Source: Chitinophaga sp. H8
GTDB taxonomy: Bacteria; Bacteroidota; Bacteroidia; Chitinophagales; Chitinophagaceae
Direction: 5' to 3'
Length of the DNA: 64,000 nt
NCBI RefSeq assembly: GCF_040567655.1
Contig: NZ_JBEXAC010000001.1
Coordinates: 1,612,001 to 1,676,000, forward strand
Position 1 is the first letter of the stretch, and each line of letters begins with the position of its first letter. The notes under the pieces were generated by a model. That model had not been told where the DNA came from. It searched no databases and saw only the letters and a list, made by a program, of their open reading frames with translations. Positions 54,000 through 62,613 of this stretch are shown here, one piece after another. Position numbers and translations under genes: made by a program.

Positions 54000-55172
54000 T
54001 CAGGGAAGAACAATTATTTGCCTGTCTTCAATACGGAAGTGATGGTTGTTGTCGTTTTCTTCGAGTGCCTTTAATACATCAGACAGGTTTAAGTTACGGC
54101 TGATAGCGCCACCATAGGTAGCATTGCCGGGTTTAGCTTTATAAACGATGTCTACATTGTACCATCTGGATATTTCGCGGAGAATAGTGGCGAGGTCGGC
54201 ATTATTGAAAATAAACCGGCCATTTTTCCAGGCTGTAACCCGGTCGGTATCTGCGTTTTGTACAGACATGGAACGATCCTGTGGATTAAAAATGGCTTGT
54301 TGGCCAGGCTGGAGGATTTTTTCTGCACCGGCTTCTTTTACTTTTACAGCACCTTGCAGCAGGGTGGTATTAACTGTGCTTTCATCATCATAGGCCATGA
54401 TATCAAACTGGGTGCCGAGCACCTGTATCTCCAGCTGGTTCACCTGCACGATAAATGGTTGTGCTGCTTTTTTAGCAATTTCGAAGTACCCCTGTCCCTG
54501 TAGTTTAACGATCCTTTGCGGACCATTGAAAGCAGTCGGGAAGGTGAGGGCAGAGGCGGAGTTCAGCCATACCTTACTGCCATCAGGCAGGGTAAGCTGG
54601 TACTGTCCGCCTTTAGGTGTAGTAAGTTTGTTATAGCTTACCTGTTCAGGAGGTGTATTCGTAGTGTATTGCAGTTGACCGTTTTGTTGGCTGATACTGA
54701 TATTGCCGTGTTGGATGATACGGTTGGCCACGCTGTCGAGGGTGATGCTGGAACCATCAGCAAGTGTAAGCACCGCTTTGTTATTACCAGGCGCCACGTC
54801 TTGCTGACTATGTTGCCCGGCCACCTGTACCGGGCGGTATTTTTTTTGCCATTGGTACCATCCTGTGGTAATCAATAATAATACCGCTGCAGCGGCTGCC
54901 AGGCGTTTCCAGGCAAAATAGCTTTTTTCTATCCGGAGTGGTGTAATAATATCCTGACTGTCTGAGATCGCCGCAAATAGTTTTTCGCTTTGTGCTTCGC
55001 TGAATAGCGGTTGCTCTGGAGTAAAGCTTTGGTAAGCCTGTTCCATCAGTTTTTTTATCTGTGCTTCATTGGCCGGATCGCGCAACAGCAACATAAATTC
55101 ATCCCGCTCTTCCTGGCTGGCAGTTTTTTCGAAGTAACGGAAAAATAGCCAGGTAAGCCTGTCATCCTGCAT
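54000..55172 (-). CDS. FecR-family anti-sigma factor (locus 2)
   Basis: A 390-residue inner-membrane anti-sigma regulator: cytoplasmic N-terminus (1-85; RLTWLFFRYFEKTASQEERDEF), one membrane helix at about 89-106 (LAAAAAVLLLITTGWYQW), FecR domain (LTTPKGGQYQLTLPDGSKVWLN; VKLQGQGYFEIAKKAAQPF) and DUF4974-type C-terminal domain (DLATILREISRWYNVDIVYK). It should relay the state of the locus 2 SusC STN domain to the sigma factor encoded 99 bases upstream. Sequence is clearly related to, but distinct from, the locus 1 FecR. Confidence 0.95.
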   Translation of the reverse strand: MQDDRLTWLFFRYFEKTASQEERDEFMLLLRDPANEAQIKKLMEQAYQSFTPEQPLFSEAQSEKLFAAISDSQDIITPLRIEKSYFAWKRLAAAAAVLLLITTGWYQWQKKYRPVQVAGQHSQQDVAPGNNKAVLTLADGSSITLDSVANRIIQHGNISISQQNGQLQYTTNTPPEQVSYNKLTTPKGGQYQLTLPDGSKVWLNSASALTFPTAFNGPQRIVKLQGQGYFEIAKKAAQPFIVQVNQLEIQVLGTQFDIMAYDDESTVNTTLLQGAVKVKEAGAEKILQPGQQAIFNPQDRSMSVQNADTDRVTAWKNGRFIFNNADLATILREISRWYNVDIVYKAKPGNATYGGAISRNLNLSDVLKALEENDNNHHFRIEDRQIIVLP

Positions 55173-55271
55173 ATACTGGAATTTGAATGGTTGATAAAAT
55201 CCGCATCAATATAAAGACCCACCGGTTACTAAAAAGGGGTAATGAGGGATAAGAATTTTTTTTGAGGGTTA

Positions 55272-55871
55272 TCAGGGGAGGGTAATGGGCGTAAGCAATA
55301 TCAATAAGATGACTGTATCCATGTGGCCATGTACATAAGCTGTAATGCTTCGCAGGGCCAGTTTCATATGCTTTTTAGAGGTTTCAGCAGTGATGCCCAG
55401 TTGTGCCGCAATTTCGGCATGCTTCATCCCTTCATGCCGGCTGAGGAAATAAACTTTTTGTTGTTGTGGAGGTAATTGTGCGATGGCCGCATCAATCAGC
55501 GCCCGGTAAGTATCTCCTATATTATTATCATCCGCCGGGCCGGTTGTTTCTTCAAATTGTTCTCCCCAGGAGATATTACGTTGGTGATCAGTTGCCTTTT
55601 TTCGGAGGCATCTGAAAGTGTAGTTCCTGCAGAGGATAAACAGATAGTTGGTAAAACTGGTCAGGCCTGGTAATATCTCCCTTTTCAACCAGAGCTTGAT
55701 GAATACATCCTGTACGATGTCTTCTGTCATTTCCATCGACTCAGTGATCCTGAACACATAAGCTGCCAGCGACTGATGGTACGCCTGAAACAAGTCGGCA
55801 AAGGCTTCCTGATTTCCTTGTGCTACCTGGTGAAGTAATGTTATCTCATTATGGGCTGGTTTAATTGACAA
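55272..55871 (-). CDS. ECF RNA polymerase sigma factor (locus 2)
   Basis: A 199-residue ECF sigma factor of the Bacteroidota FecR-linked group. Region 2 is seen in FADLFQAYHQSLAAYVFRIT and TEDIVQDVFIKLWLKREILP, region 4 in LPPQQQKVYFLSRHEGMKHA and GITAETSKKHMKLALRSI. A hydrophobic C-terminal tail (TVILLILLTPITLP) parallels that of the locus 1 sigma factor. It most likely drives locus 2 susC, susD and the downstream enzyme genes. Start at 55871, in front of a short AT-rich gap shared with the next gene. Confidence 0.95.
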   Translation of the reverse strand: MSIKPAHNEITLLHQVAQGNQEAFADLFQAYHQSLAAYVFRITESMEMTEDIVQDVFIKLWLKREILPGLTSFTNYLFILCRNYTFRCLRKKATDHQRNISWGEQFEETTGPADDNNIGDTYRALIDAAIAQLPPQQQKVYFLSRHEGMKHAEIAAQLGITAETSKKHMKLALRSITAYVHGHMDTVILLILLTPITLP

Positions 55872-55931
55872 TCTATACAGGATTATGTTTCACGATAAAA
55901 CTAATCAAAAAAGCGATAACCGTTTAAATAT

Positions 55932-57470
55932 TTAAGCCGGATTGTTGGCAGGTAGTGCTTGTTCCATTTCCTGTTGCAGCGGAATATGTTTGAACTTGGC
56001 TTTGCTCCATGCCAGGAAATCGAAATATTTTTGTAATTGTAATTCGTATTTGTCTGCTTCAATCGGCGGAATGGATGATTTTATTTTTCCCCATAATATC
56101 TGGTTTTTCATGAGCCCATTACCATTAGGGTGCAGCGAGATGATTTTAAAGATCAGCTTTTCCGTTTTCAGCAATTGCCCTTTATATTGAAAAGTACGCT
56201 TGTACGACCGGATATCATACTGCAGATACTCCAGGTTGTGCTGTTCATAATGTATTAATATATTAAGCAGACGGGCAGCTTTGTAAACAGGGGAGTGATA
56301 ATTGATCTTACCCATCAGGATAATCCGGTTAATATACTTGTTGGCTTTTTCCCACTGGTGCGCGCCAAAATAGCTGAGCCCGAGGTAGAACAGTAGTTCA
56401 CTTTGTTTCTCATAATCGATGATGTTGCCTTCTTTCAGTAGTGCCGGATCGATATCCTGTGCCAATGCAACCGCTTCCTGGAATCTGCCCATGCCAGTCA
56501 GCATATTCAAACGGTATATCCATATTGTTTTTGCAGCGATGAAGGAAAAATATTCTGTCTGGTCAGGTCTGGTCAGTAACCGGATTTTTTGGATATAAAA
56601 TTCCATGGTATCGTAATGGCGGATGGTGCGCAGGCTATCCAGGATGCCTTCCAGGCAGGAAAGGTAATCCAGTGGTGGGTTATTCCACATGCCAGGGTTT
56701 GACTCAAACAGCATGTTCAGCTCCTGGAAGATTTTCAGAGCAGATTTATAATCGCTGATATGCGTAAAGAAGAATGACTGAAACAGCAGGTGTAGTTTCT
56801 GTGATTCGAAATTATAGTCTACTTTCCCGGTGATCAGGCTCAGTTCACTCAGCAACAGGTCGTTCAGATGTTTCTTATCCTGTTCCGACAGGGTTTTGCC
56901 TGCATAGATCAGCCGGTGTTTTAACAGTTCAAAGAGCGAATGATGCTCATGGATCTTGTGCATTCCCTTGAGCGTATGCCTTGCCTTCATTTGTATATCC
57001 AGGAGATCCTTATCGGTAAGACCGGGAAACTGCTGGTCCGACAGATGGTCCAGCTCATAGCGGTAAGTCAGGTACTGAATAAAGTGATTCTGAGAAGCCA
57101 CCGCTGTTTGCTGTACTTTCTTCAGTTCCTTGTAGCCCTCATCCAGCAGGGAGCGTTCAAATAAAACCCTTACCCGCAGGAGGTTGTAATGCTGCTGGAA
57201 AACGGCATCCTTTTCCGTACGGCTTTGGATCAGACTATCTGTTAATACCTTCAGCAGGTACTTGGCCGCATTTTCGAGGGAAGCGCCAGGGCATTGCTGT
57301 TGGAACTTCTTTTCCAGGGAGGAGAGATCCATCAGTTTGCTTTGATCTATGAGGTCAAAGAGGGTCAGATAATCTTTATTACCGGATTGTTTACGGGAAG
57401 AAAGTTTAAAATGTCTTTTTTCTGCGCTGGAAAGTGACTTTACCAGCCGGATGATTCCCTGCTTGGACAT
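55932..57470 (-). CDS. Helical-repeat (TPR-like) cytoplasmic hypothetical protein
   Basis: A 512-residue protein without signal peptide or membrane helix, rich in alpha-helical repeat pattern of TPR type (YKSALKIFQELNMLFESNPG; RFQEAVALAQDIDPALLKEG; LLFYLGLSYFGAHQWEKANK). The N-terminus (LVKSLSSAEKRHFKLSSRKQ) is basic and recurs in Bacteroidota proteins of unknown function. It is probably a scaffold or regulatory protein. It lies upstream of the locus 2 sigma gene on the same strand with a 60-base gap, so read-through into the sigma gene is possible. Function not known. Confidence 0.7.
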   Translation of the reverse strand: MSKQGIIRLVKSLSSAEKRHFKLSSRKQSGNKDYLTLFDLIDQSKLMDLSSLEKKFQQQCPGASLENAAKYLLKVLTDSLIQSRTEKDAVFQQHYNLLRVRVLFERSLLDEGYKELKKVQQTAVASQNHFIQYLTYRYELDHLSDQQFPGLTDKDLLDIQMKARHTLKGMHKIHEHHSLFELLKHRLIYAGKTLSEQDKKHLNDLLLSELSLITGKVDYNFESQKLHLLFQSFFFTHISDYKSALKIFQELNMLFESNPGMWNNPPLDYLSCLEGILDSLRTIRHYDTMEFYIQKIRLLTRPDQTEYFSFIAAKTIWIYRLNMLTGMGRFQEAVALAQDIDPALLKEGNIIDYEKQSELLFYLGLSYFGAHQWEKANKYINRIILMGKINYHSPVYKAARLLNILIHYEQHNLEYLQYDIRSYKRTFQYKGQLLKTEKLIFKIISLHPNGNGLMKNQILWGKIKSSIPPIEADKYELQLQKYFDFLAWSKAKFKHIPLQQEMEQALPANNPA

Positions 57471-57495
57471 AGGTGGAATTTATTAATCAGGTTTC

Positions 57496-57525
57496 CAAAA
57501 TACAAAACATTTTTAAGTATACAAA
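57496..57525 (-). promoter_or_regulatory. Candidate promoter of the helical-repeat gene
   Basis: On the minus strand TTTG (57525-57522), 19 bases, then TATTTTG (57502-57496), close to the Bacteroidota consensus, 26 bases before the start codon. The rest of the 57471-57723 gap is very AT-rich; TATTTTTG at 57628-57635 may be the -7 element of the divergent rbsK operon, though no matching TTG is seen. Confidence 0.45.
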
Positions 57526-57723
57526 TTATTGATATACAGTCAATTGAATTGTAGTGTAATATTGTTTTGTTATTATAGGATACTATTATCCGGTAAAAAG
57601 TGGTCAATTAATGCCAAAAGCAAAAGATATTTTTGAAACAGTATCAACCAGTACACTATTTATTATTACCACGAAAAGCGTTATCCACGTAATTACATTT
57701 AAACTTAATCATATAAAGGACAT

Positions 57724-58650
57724 ATGAGTGCAAAAAAGATCATTGTAGTGGGCAGTACCAATATGGATATGGTAGTGAAAACAAGCCATATTCCCGTGCC
57801 CGGTGAAACGGTGTTGGGAGGTTCGTTTTTTATGAATCCGGGAGGAAAAGGGGCTAATCAGGCGGTGGCTGTAGCACGTTTAGGAGGAGAAGTATCTTTT
57901 ATTTCCAAGGTAGGCAACGATATATTTGGTAAGCAGTCATCCCAGTTGTTTGAAGAAGAAGGGATCAGCACCAGGTATTTATTAGCTGATGCCGGAGAGC
58001 CTTCCGGTGTAGCATTGATCACCGTAGATGCCCATGGAGAGAATAGTATTGTGGTAGCCTCCGGCGCTAATGCCAATCTGCTGCCTAAAGACCTGGAAGC
58101 TGCATTGAATGAAATTGCTGGTGCAGGTATATTATTGATGCAGTTGGAGATTCCTATGGAAACAGTCCATTTTGCAGCAAAATATGCAGCATCCCTGGGT
58201 ATTAAAGTGATCCTGAACCCGGCGCCTATGAATACCCTGACACCGGAATTATTACAGCATGTACATATTATTACACCTAATAGTAAAGAAGCCGAAATGT
58301 TATCGGGCATTCCTGTGAACAGTATAGCAGATGCCAGAAAAGCCGCAACACTCATTGCGGGGATGGGAGTGAAGAATGTGGTGATCACGATGGGGGCACA
58401 GGGCGCATTGATATTGGAAGATGGAAGATTTGAAGAAGTGCCTGCCCGTCCGGTAGAAGCAGTAGATACTACGGCAGCGGGAGATGTATTTAACGGTGCA
58501 CTGGCAGTAGCGTTATCTGAAGGTAAAACCCTGGCAGAGGCGGTTCAGTTTGCCTGCCAGGCGGCAGCTATTTCTGTTACCCGGTTAGGTGCACAATCTT
58601 CCATACCACACAGAAATGAGTTGATCGTAAGCAATCTGCCCAGGTTGTAG
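57724..58650 (+). CDS. rbsK: Ribokinase
   Basis: A 308-residue PfkB-family sugar kinase that converts ribose to ribose 5-phosphate with ATP. Signatures: N-terminal GSTNMDMVVKTSHIPVPGET, MNPGGKGANQAVAVARLGG (ribose binding) and the C-terminal DTTAAGDVFNGALAVAL with the catalytic Asp and anion hole. TPNSKEAEML is typical of ribokinases. AAAGGA precedes the start by 7 bases. It leads an operon with a sugar/nucleoside-type transporter and a nucleoside hydrolase, which supports ribose as the substrate. Confidence 0.93.
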   Translation: MSAKKIIVVGSTNMDMVVKTSHIPVPGETVLGGSFFMNPGGKGANQAVAVARLGGEVSFISKVGNDIFGKQSSQLFEEEGISTRYLLADAGEPSGVALITVDAHGENSIVVASGANANLLPKDLEAALNEIAGAGILLMQLEIPMETVHFAAKYAASLGIKVILNPAPMNTLTPELLQHVHIITPNSKEAEMLSGIPVNSIADARKAATLIAGMGVKNVVITMGAQGALILEDGRFEEVPARPVEAVDTTAAGDVFNGALAVALSEGKTLAEAVQFACQAAAISVTRLGAQSSIPHRNELIVSNLPRL

Positions 58651-58704
58651 GTTATGGTTGAAGTATTCCACGAAATATCTGTTTATCACCTGTAAATCAA
58701 ACTT

Positions 58705-59709
58705 ATGTTTATTGTAGAAAGCTATGCTGTTGCTGTTTTCTTTTGCATTATTACCATGTTATGCTGGGGATCGTGGGCCAATACGCAAAAATTGGTACAC
58801 GGTAAGTGGCGGTTTGAACTGTTCTACTGGGATTATGTAATTGGTATTTTCCTGGTATCCTTGCTGGGGGCTTTTACGTTGGGTAGTTATGGAGAGCAGG
58901 GCCGGAGTTTTGTCCCCGATTTGCTGCAGGCTACTTCCAGTAATATCGGCAGTGCCTTTATCGGCGGGATTGTATTTAACCTGGCCAATATCCTGCTTAC
59001 TGCTGCGATTGCTATTGCGGGGATGTCGGTGGCCTTCCCGGTGGGTATAGGTATTGCGCTGGTGTGGGGCGTATTGATGAACTACTTCCTGGTTGCCAGA
59101 GGTAATCCCATGTTACTTTTTATAGGGGTATTGCTGGTAACGGTAGCGATTATCCTGAATGCGATGGCTTACCGGGCTGCAGCGGCCCAAAAGAAAAAGG
59201 CGGGTGCAAAAGGAATCATCCTTTCCGTAATAGCAGGGGTTTTGATGTCCTTCTTTTACCGCTTTATTGCGGTAGCAATGGACCTGAACAACTTTGTAGA
59301 TCCGGAGCCAGGCAAGATGACGCCTTATACCGCCTTTGTAATTTTTGCAGGAGGGATATTGGTGAGTAATATATTATTCAATACCGTGATGATGAAACGT
59401 CCACTGGAAGGAGAGCGGTTATCTTATGCAGATTACTTTAAAGGCGGCTGGCAGGTGCATGCTGTAGGTTTATTGGGAGGTGCTATCTGGGCAATAGGCA
59501 ATTTGTTTAACCTCATTGCGGCAGGTAAGGCCGGCCCGGCTATTTCTTATGGATTAGGCCAGGGGGCTACACTGGTAGCAGCGATATGGGGCGTATGGGT
59601 ATGGAAGGAATTTAAAAATTCAAGTTCGTATATTACCCGGTTGCTGGCTGGTATGTTTGTTTGTTTTGTAATTGGGCTGGCATTAATTATTATTTCCGGA
59701 GGTTCCTGA
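58705..59709 (+). CDS. GRP/DMT-family sugar transporter (probable ribose importer)
   Basis: A 334-residue inner-membrane protein with about ten helices, matching the glucose/ribose porter and ureide-permease-like branch of the DMT superfamily: CWGSWANTQKLVHGKWRFEL at the N-terminus, FPVGIGIALVWGVLMNY and the C-terminal ISYGLGQGATLVAAIWGVWVW. Placed between ribokinase (54 bases upstream) and nucleoside hydrolase (26 bases downstream), it probably imports the ribose set free outside the cytoplasm. Similar proteins are often labelled multidrug transporter, which fits this context poorly. Confidence 0.83.
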   Translation: MFIVESYAVAVFFCIITMLCWGSWANTQKLVHGKWRFELFYWDYVIGIFLVSLLGAFTLGSYGEQGRSFVPDLLQATSSNIGSAFIGGIVFNLANILLTAAIAIAGMSVAFPVGIGIALVWGVLMNYFLVARGNPMLLFIGVLLVTVAIILNAMAYRAAAAQKKKAGAKGIILSVIAGVLMSFFYRFIAVAMDLNNFVDPEPGKMTPYTAFVIFAGGILVSNILFNTVMMKRPLEGERLSYADYFKGGWQVHAVGLLGGAIWAIGNLFNLIAAGKAGPAISYGLGQGATLVAAIWGVWVWKEFKNSSSYITRLLAGMFVCFVIGLALIIISGGS

Positions 59710-59735
59710 TAAAAGTTCTTCACCTAAAGATCACT

Positions 59736-60752
59736 ATGATGCATACACTCATTAAGATAACTGCATTTTGCGCACTGCCTTTTTTATTAAGAGGTAATGT
59801 ATCAGCACAAACACACAAACCGGTGACGGTTATTTTTGATACGGATATTGGCAACGATATAGATGATGTACTGGCATTATCTATGCTATATACCTATCAG
59901 CAAGCAGGTCGGATCGATCTAAAAGCCATTACAGTCAGCAAAGCGCATCCCTATGCGGTAGCTTTTACTGATCTGATGAACCGCTACAATAAAATGGGGA
60001 ATATCCCTATTGGGTATGTTGGCGCCAAAGGGGCTACTCCTGATTCCGGCTTGTATACGGGGCAAACCCTGGGATACCGGGAGCAGGGTAAAAAAGTTTT
60101 TACGGCTAATCTGCAACTGGCAGATCAGGTGCCAGAAGCCTATAAACTGCAAAGAAAAGTATTGGGCGCAGCGCCGGATGGATCTGTGGTGATGATCGTA
60201 GTAGGGTTTTCTACCAATATTGCCCGCCTGCTGGCATCCGGAAAGGATGAATATTCCAATTTAAGCGGCAGGGAACTGGTAGCTAAAAAAGTAAAGAAGC
60301 TGTATATGATGGCAGGAATGTTTGGTGATAACCCCTTTCCGGAATACAATGTGGTAGAGGATAGCAGTGCTGCGCGTATTGTATTTGAACAATGGCCGGG
60401 TAAAGTGGTTACCAGCGGATTCGAGGTGGGGGCCCGTATCCATTTCCCTGCAAAGGCCCTGATCCGTAGTTTTCCGCAGCTGTGGGACCATCCGATGGTG
60501 AACGCTTATTTCCATTATATTAAAATGCCTTACGACCGTGAAACATGGGATCTTACCAGTGTACTGCATGCAGTGGAAGGCGATAAACATTATTTCCGGG
60601 AGTCAGCTGCCGGGGTTGTTAAAATAGCACCCGACGGGAAAAGTACTTTCAGTGAACAGGCGGGTGGAAAACATCATATCCTGTTCCTGGATGAAAATAA
60701 GATTGCGCCTATCATCCACCGGTTTGTACAAACAGTGGGAGGGCATTATTGA
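59736..60752 (+). CDS. Exported nucleoside hydrolase (IUNH family)
   Basis: Exported protein of about 338 residues; start at 59736 (or 59739) gives signal peptide MMHTLIKITAFCALPFLLRG. The frame extends to 59661, but that part overlaps the transporter. The IUNH calcium-binding motif is intact (VIFDTDIGNDIDDVLALS), with KLYMMAGMFGDNPFPEYNVV and the C-terminal RETWDLTSVLHAV. The enzyme splits ribonucleosides to base and ribose. The signal peptide places the reaction outside the cytoplasm. The catalytic His of the classical purine/inosine enzymes is not in its usual place (WDLTSV), so base specificity is open. Last gene of the operon. Confidence 0.88.
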   Translation: MMHTLIKITAFCALPFLLRGNVSAQTHKPVTVIFDTDIGNDIDDVLALSMLYTYQQAGRIDLKAITVSKAHPYAVAFTDLMNRYNKMGNIPIGYVGAKGATPDSGLYTGQTLGYREQGKKVFTANLQLADQVPEAYKLQRKVLGAAPDGSVVMIVVGFSTNIARLLASGKDEYSNLSGRELVAKKVKKLYMMAGMFGDNPFPEYNVVEDSSAARIVFEQWPGKVVTSGFEVGARIHFPAKALIRSFPQLWDHPMVNAYFHYIKMPYDRETWDLTSVLHAVEGDKHYFRESAAGVVKIAPDGKSTFSEQAGGKHHILFLDENKIAPIIHRFVQTVGGHY

Positions 60753-60774
60753 TTTAGTCATGTGAACAATGATA

Positions 60775-60812
60775 AAGAGGCTGTCCTGTTTTGGGGCAGC
60801 CTCTTCCTTTTT
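60775..60812. terminator. Bidirectional intrinsic terminator
   Basis: AGAGGCTG (60776-60783) pairs with CAGCCTCT (60797-60804), extended inward by TCC/GGG with a loop of about seven bases. T-rich on the right for the rbsK operon; on the minus strand the stem is followed by TT-A-T for the convergent lipoprotein gene. Confidence 0.85.
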
Positions 60813-60827
60813 ATGGATAGTAACCTG

Positions 60828-61655
60828 TTAGTAATATTCGTAGGTCCTTACCAGTTTGCTTACGCCATCCACCACTTCAAAGGTTTTGATTACCCGGAGG
60901 TGGTTATCGGTGCCAAAGGAGAAGGCGCCGGCATCTACTACCGGGGTATCATATACCCGTTTTTTAATTTTCGCGGGCAACATGGGACTTGCCACATCAA
61001 TACCATTGGAAAACAGGATAAAAGCATTTGAGATCATGTTTAACGATGCAAGGTGGGTTTGTTTGAGTACTTCATATTCCGGATTTACCACATTGCTGTA
61101 TGAAAAGAAATGCTCTGATTCCAGGTATTCTCCAAGGGCAGCTGCCTGGCGGGTGATGTTTTGTACACTATCTGTATAATCCAGTATATATCCATAAGAT
61201 ACGGGCTTTACCACTTGCTGTGGCCTTGGGTCCCAGTTGAAAGGATAAGGTGGACGTAAGAATTCCGCCTTGCCGATTTCTTCCTGCCCGAAAACAATGT
61301 ACTTTATTCCTACTGTGTCATATTGATAATAAACTGTTGGAGGCATATTCATGCTGTCGATACCTACAAGGGAATCCAGCCGGTTGTTACCGCTGTACAT
61401 CAGTTTGTAAGTAAGTGTAAAACTGCCTTCCCAGCTGCTGATTGTTTCCAACCGTAAATTATCATCGTAGGTATATTCCCTTGTGGCATACAAGGCGCCC
61501 GTTTCCAGGGAGTAAAGGGACACTTTTTTTAATGGGCTTTTAAAAGGAGGGAATCCTCCTTCATTTACCCCACCTGGCAGATGCTTCTTGCAGGCAACAA
61601 ACGAAAGGGATAACAACAGGCATAATAAACTTGCCCTTGTAGCATAATGCTTCAT
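60828..61655 (-). CDS. Secreted lipoprotein of unknown function
   Basis: Lipoprotein of about 275 residues; start at 61655 gives MKHYATRASLLCLLLSLSFVAC with lipobox FVAC. The mature part is beta-rich with strand pattern similar to the DUF4595/YD-type lipoproteins of Bacteroidota (TREYTYDDNLRLETISSW; YSGNNRLDSLVGIDSM; HLRVIKTFEVVDGVSKLVRT). No enzyme motif. Single gene, convergent with the nucleoside operon and divergent from merC. Function unknown. Confidence 0.7.
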   Translation of the reverse strand: MKHYATRASLLCLLLSLSFVACKKHLPGGVNEGGFPPFKSPLKKVSLYSLETGALYATREYTYDDNLRLETISSWEGSFTLTYKLMYSGNNRLDSLVGIDSMNMPPTVYYQYDTVGIKYIVFGQEEIGKAEFLRPPYPFNWDPRPQQVVKPVSYGYILDYTDSVQNITRQAAALGEYLESEHFFSYSNVVNPEYEVLKQTHLASLNMISNAFILFSNGIDVASPMLPAKIKKRVYDTPVVDAGAFSFGTDNHLRVIKTFEVVDGVSKLVRTYEYY

Positions 61656-61867
61656 GATAAGATGCAATTTTAAATGTGAATAAGAATAAATACCAATCCT
61701 GCATATGGGACGGAAGGGACAAAAATGTAAGGAGATGGTTTAGGTATAGGCCTAAGATTAAACCTGGGGTTGTTAACAGCAGCAAAAGTAAAAAGTTTCC
61801 CTGCAATAATACCGCAGCAGGTTGTCTGCTTCGCTGCACACTTATTTTCATCAATACGGGAAATAAC

Positions 61868-61900
61868 ATATTGCAACAACGTTGCAATATATTATATTTG
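61868..61900 (+). promoter_or_regulatory. Promoter with built-in palindromic operator for the MerC-domain gene
   Basis: ATATTGCAAC (61868-61877) and GTTGCAATAT (61881-61890) form a perfect 10+3+10 palindrome. Its TTG at 61871-61873 is the -33 element, and 19 bases later TATATTTG (61893-61900) is a perfect -7 element. The repressor-like placement over the -33 and spacer suggests a Fur/Zur-type metal regulator, by analogy only. Apart from this site and the start of the lipoprotein gene, the 61656-61969 gap (314 bases) holds no supported gene; the open frame from 61676 is the extension of merC. Confidence 0.75.
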
Positions 61901-61969
61901 CCATCTGGTTTTAAAATGAGAGGAGCAGCTTGTTTAACAGGCTGTTGGTTTGAGTTAATAAAAAGAATT

Positions 61970-62386
61970 ATGCAAGTGAAATCAAATTACCGTTCCAGAT
62001 GGGATGTTATCGGCATCGGTGCTTCCCTGGCCTGTGCCCTGCATTGTGTATTGTTACCGGTTGTTTTTACCACATTACCTTTATTTGGGATAGAGCTCCT
62101 GGAAAATATTTACCTGGAAATTGCCACCATTCTGGTGTCTATGAGCGTAGGTGGCTGGGCCTTATGGAAAGGTTATCGCCAGGTACACCATCATTTTTCT
62201 ATCGTCCTGCTCTTTCTGATGGGGCTGGTGTTCATGATCTCAGGCAACTTTTTTTCGACAGAAAGTTTACACATGTCTGCCAAATTGATCGGTGCAGCGT
62301 TGATCATTACTGCACATATCCGGAACTGGCGGCAGAGTAGGTATTATGCTTATTGCGGTACAAAAAATCAATCTCCGGCAAAATAA
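61970..62386 (+). CDS. MerC-domain membrane protein
   Basis: A 138-residue inner-membrane protein with four helices of the MerC family. The signature SLACALHCVLLPVVFTTLPL places the metal-binding cysteines in the first helix; the others lie at about 45-65, 70-90 and 100-120. The frame runs from 61676, but the ATG at 61970 matches the family start. MerC proteins move mercury in mer operons; chromosomal Bacteroidota versions without mer genes are thought to handle other metals such as zinc. The palindrome in the promoter fits metal control. An 8-base inverted repeat spans the stop codon (62375-62408). Confidence 0.85.
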   Translation: MQVKSNYRSRWDVIGIGASLACALHCVLLPVVFTTLPLFGIELLENIYLEIATILVSMSVGGWALWKGYRQVHHHFSIVLLFLMGLVFMISGNFFSTESLHMSAKLIGAALIITAHIRNWRQSRYYAYCGTKNQSPAK

Positions 62387-62613
62387 TACTACAGTAGATG
62401 TTTGCCGGGTAGTACGCCTAAGCGCACACGTTATTATGTTTTTGTTAAATGAACGGCGCAAAGCAGGTGCTTATCAATATAATAGTGCTATTTTACAAGT
62501 TGGACCTGTGCGGTAGGTACGGCTGGTATTGCCTGACACAGTTCCATGGTACCGGGCTAATTTTAAAAAAGCAAAGTAGCAACGCAAGTAGATTGTAAAA
62601 CATAATAAAGGAA

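Noticed and set aside
62375..62408. CCGGCAAA/TTTGCCGG inverted repeat after merC as terminator
   Set aside because: Eight pairs with an 18-base loop and no T-tract; too weak to call alone.
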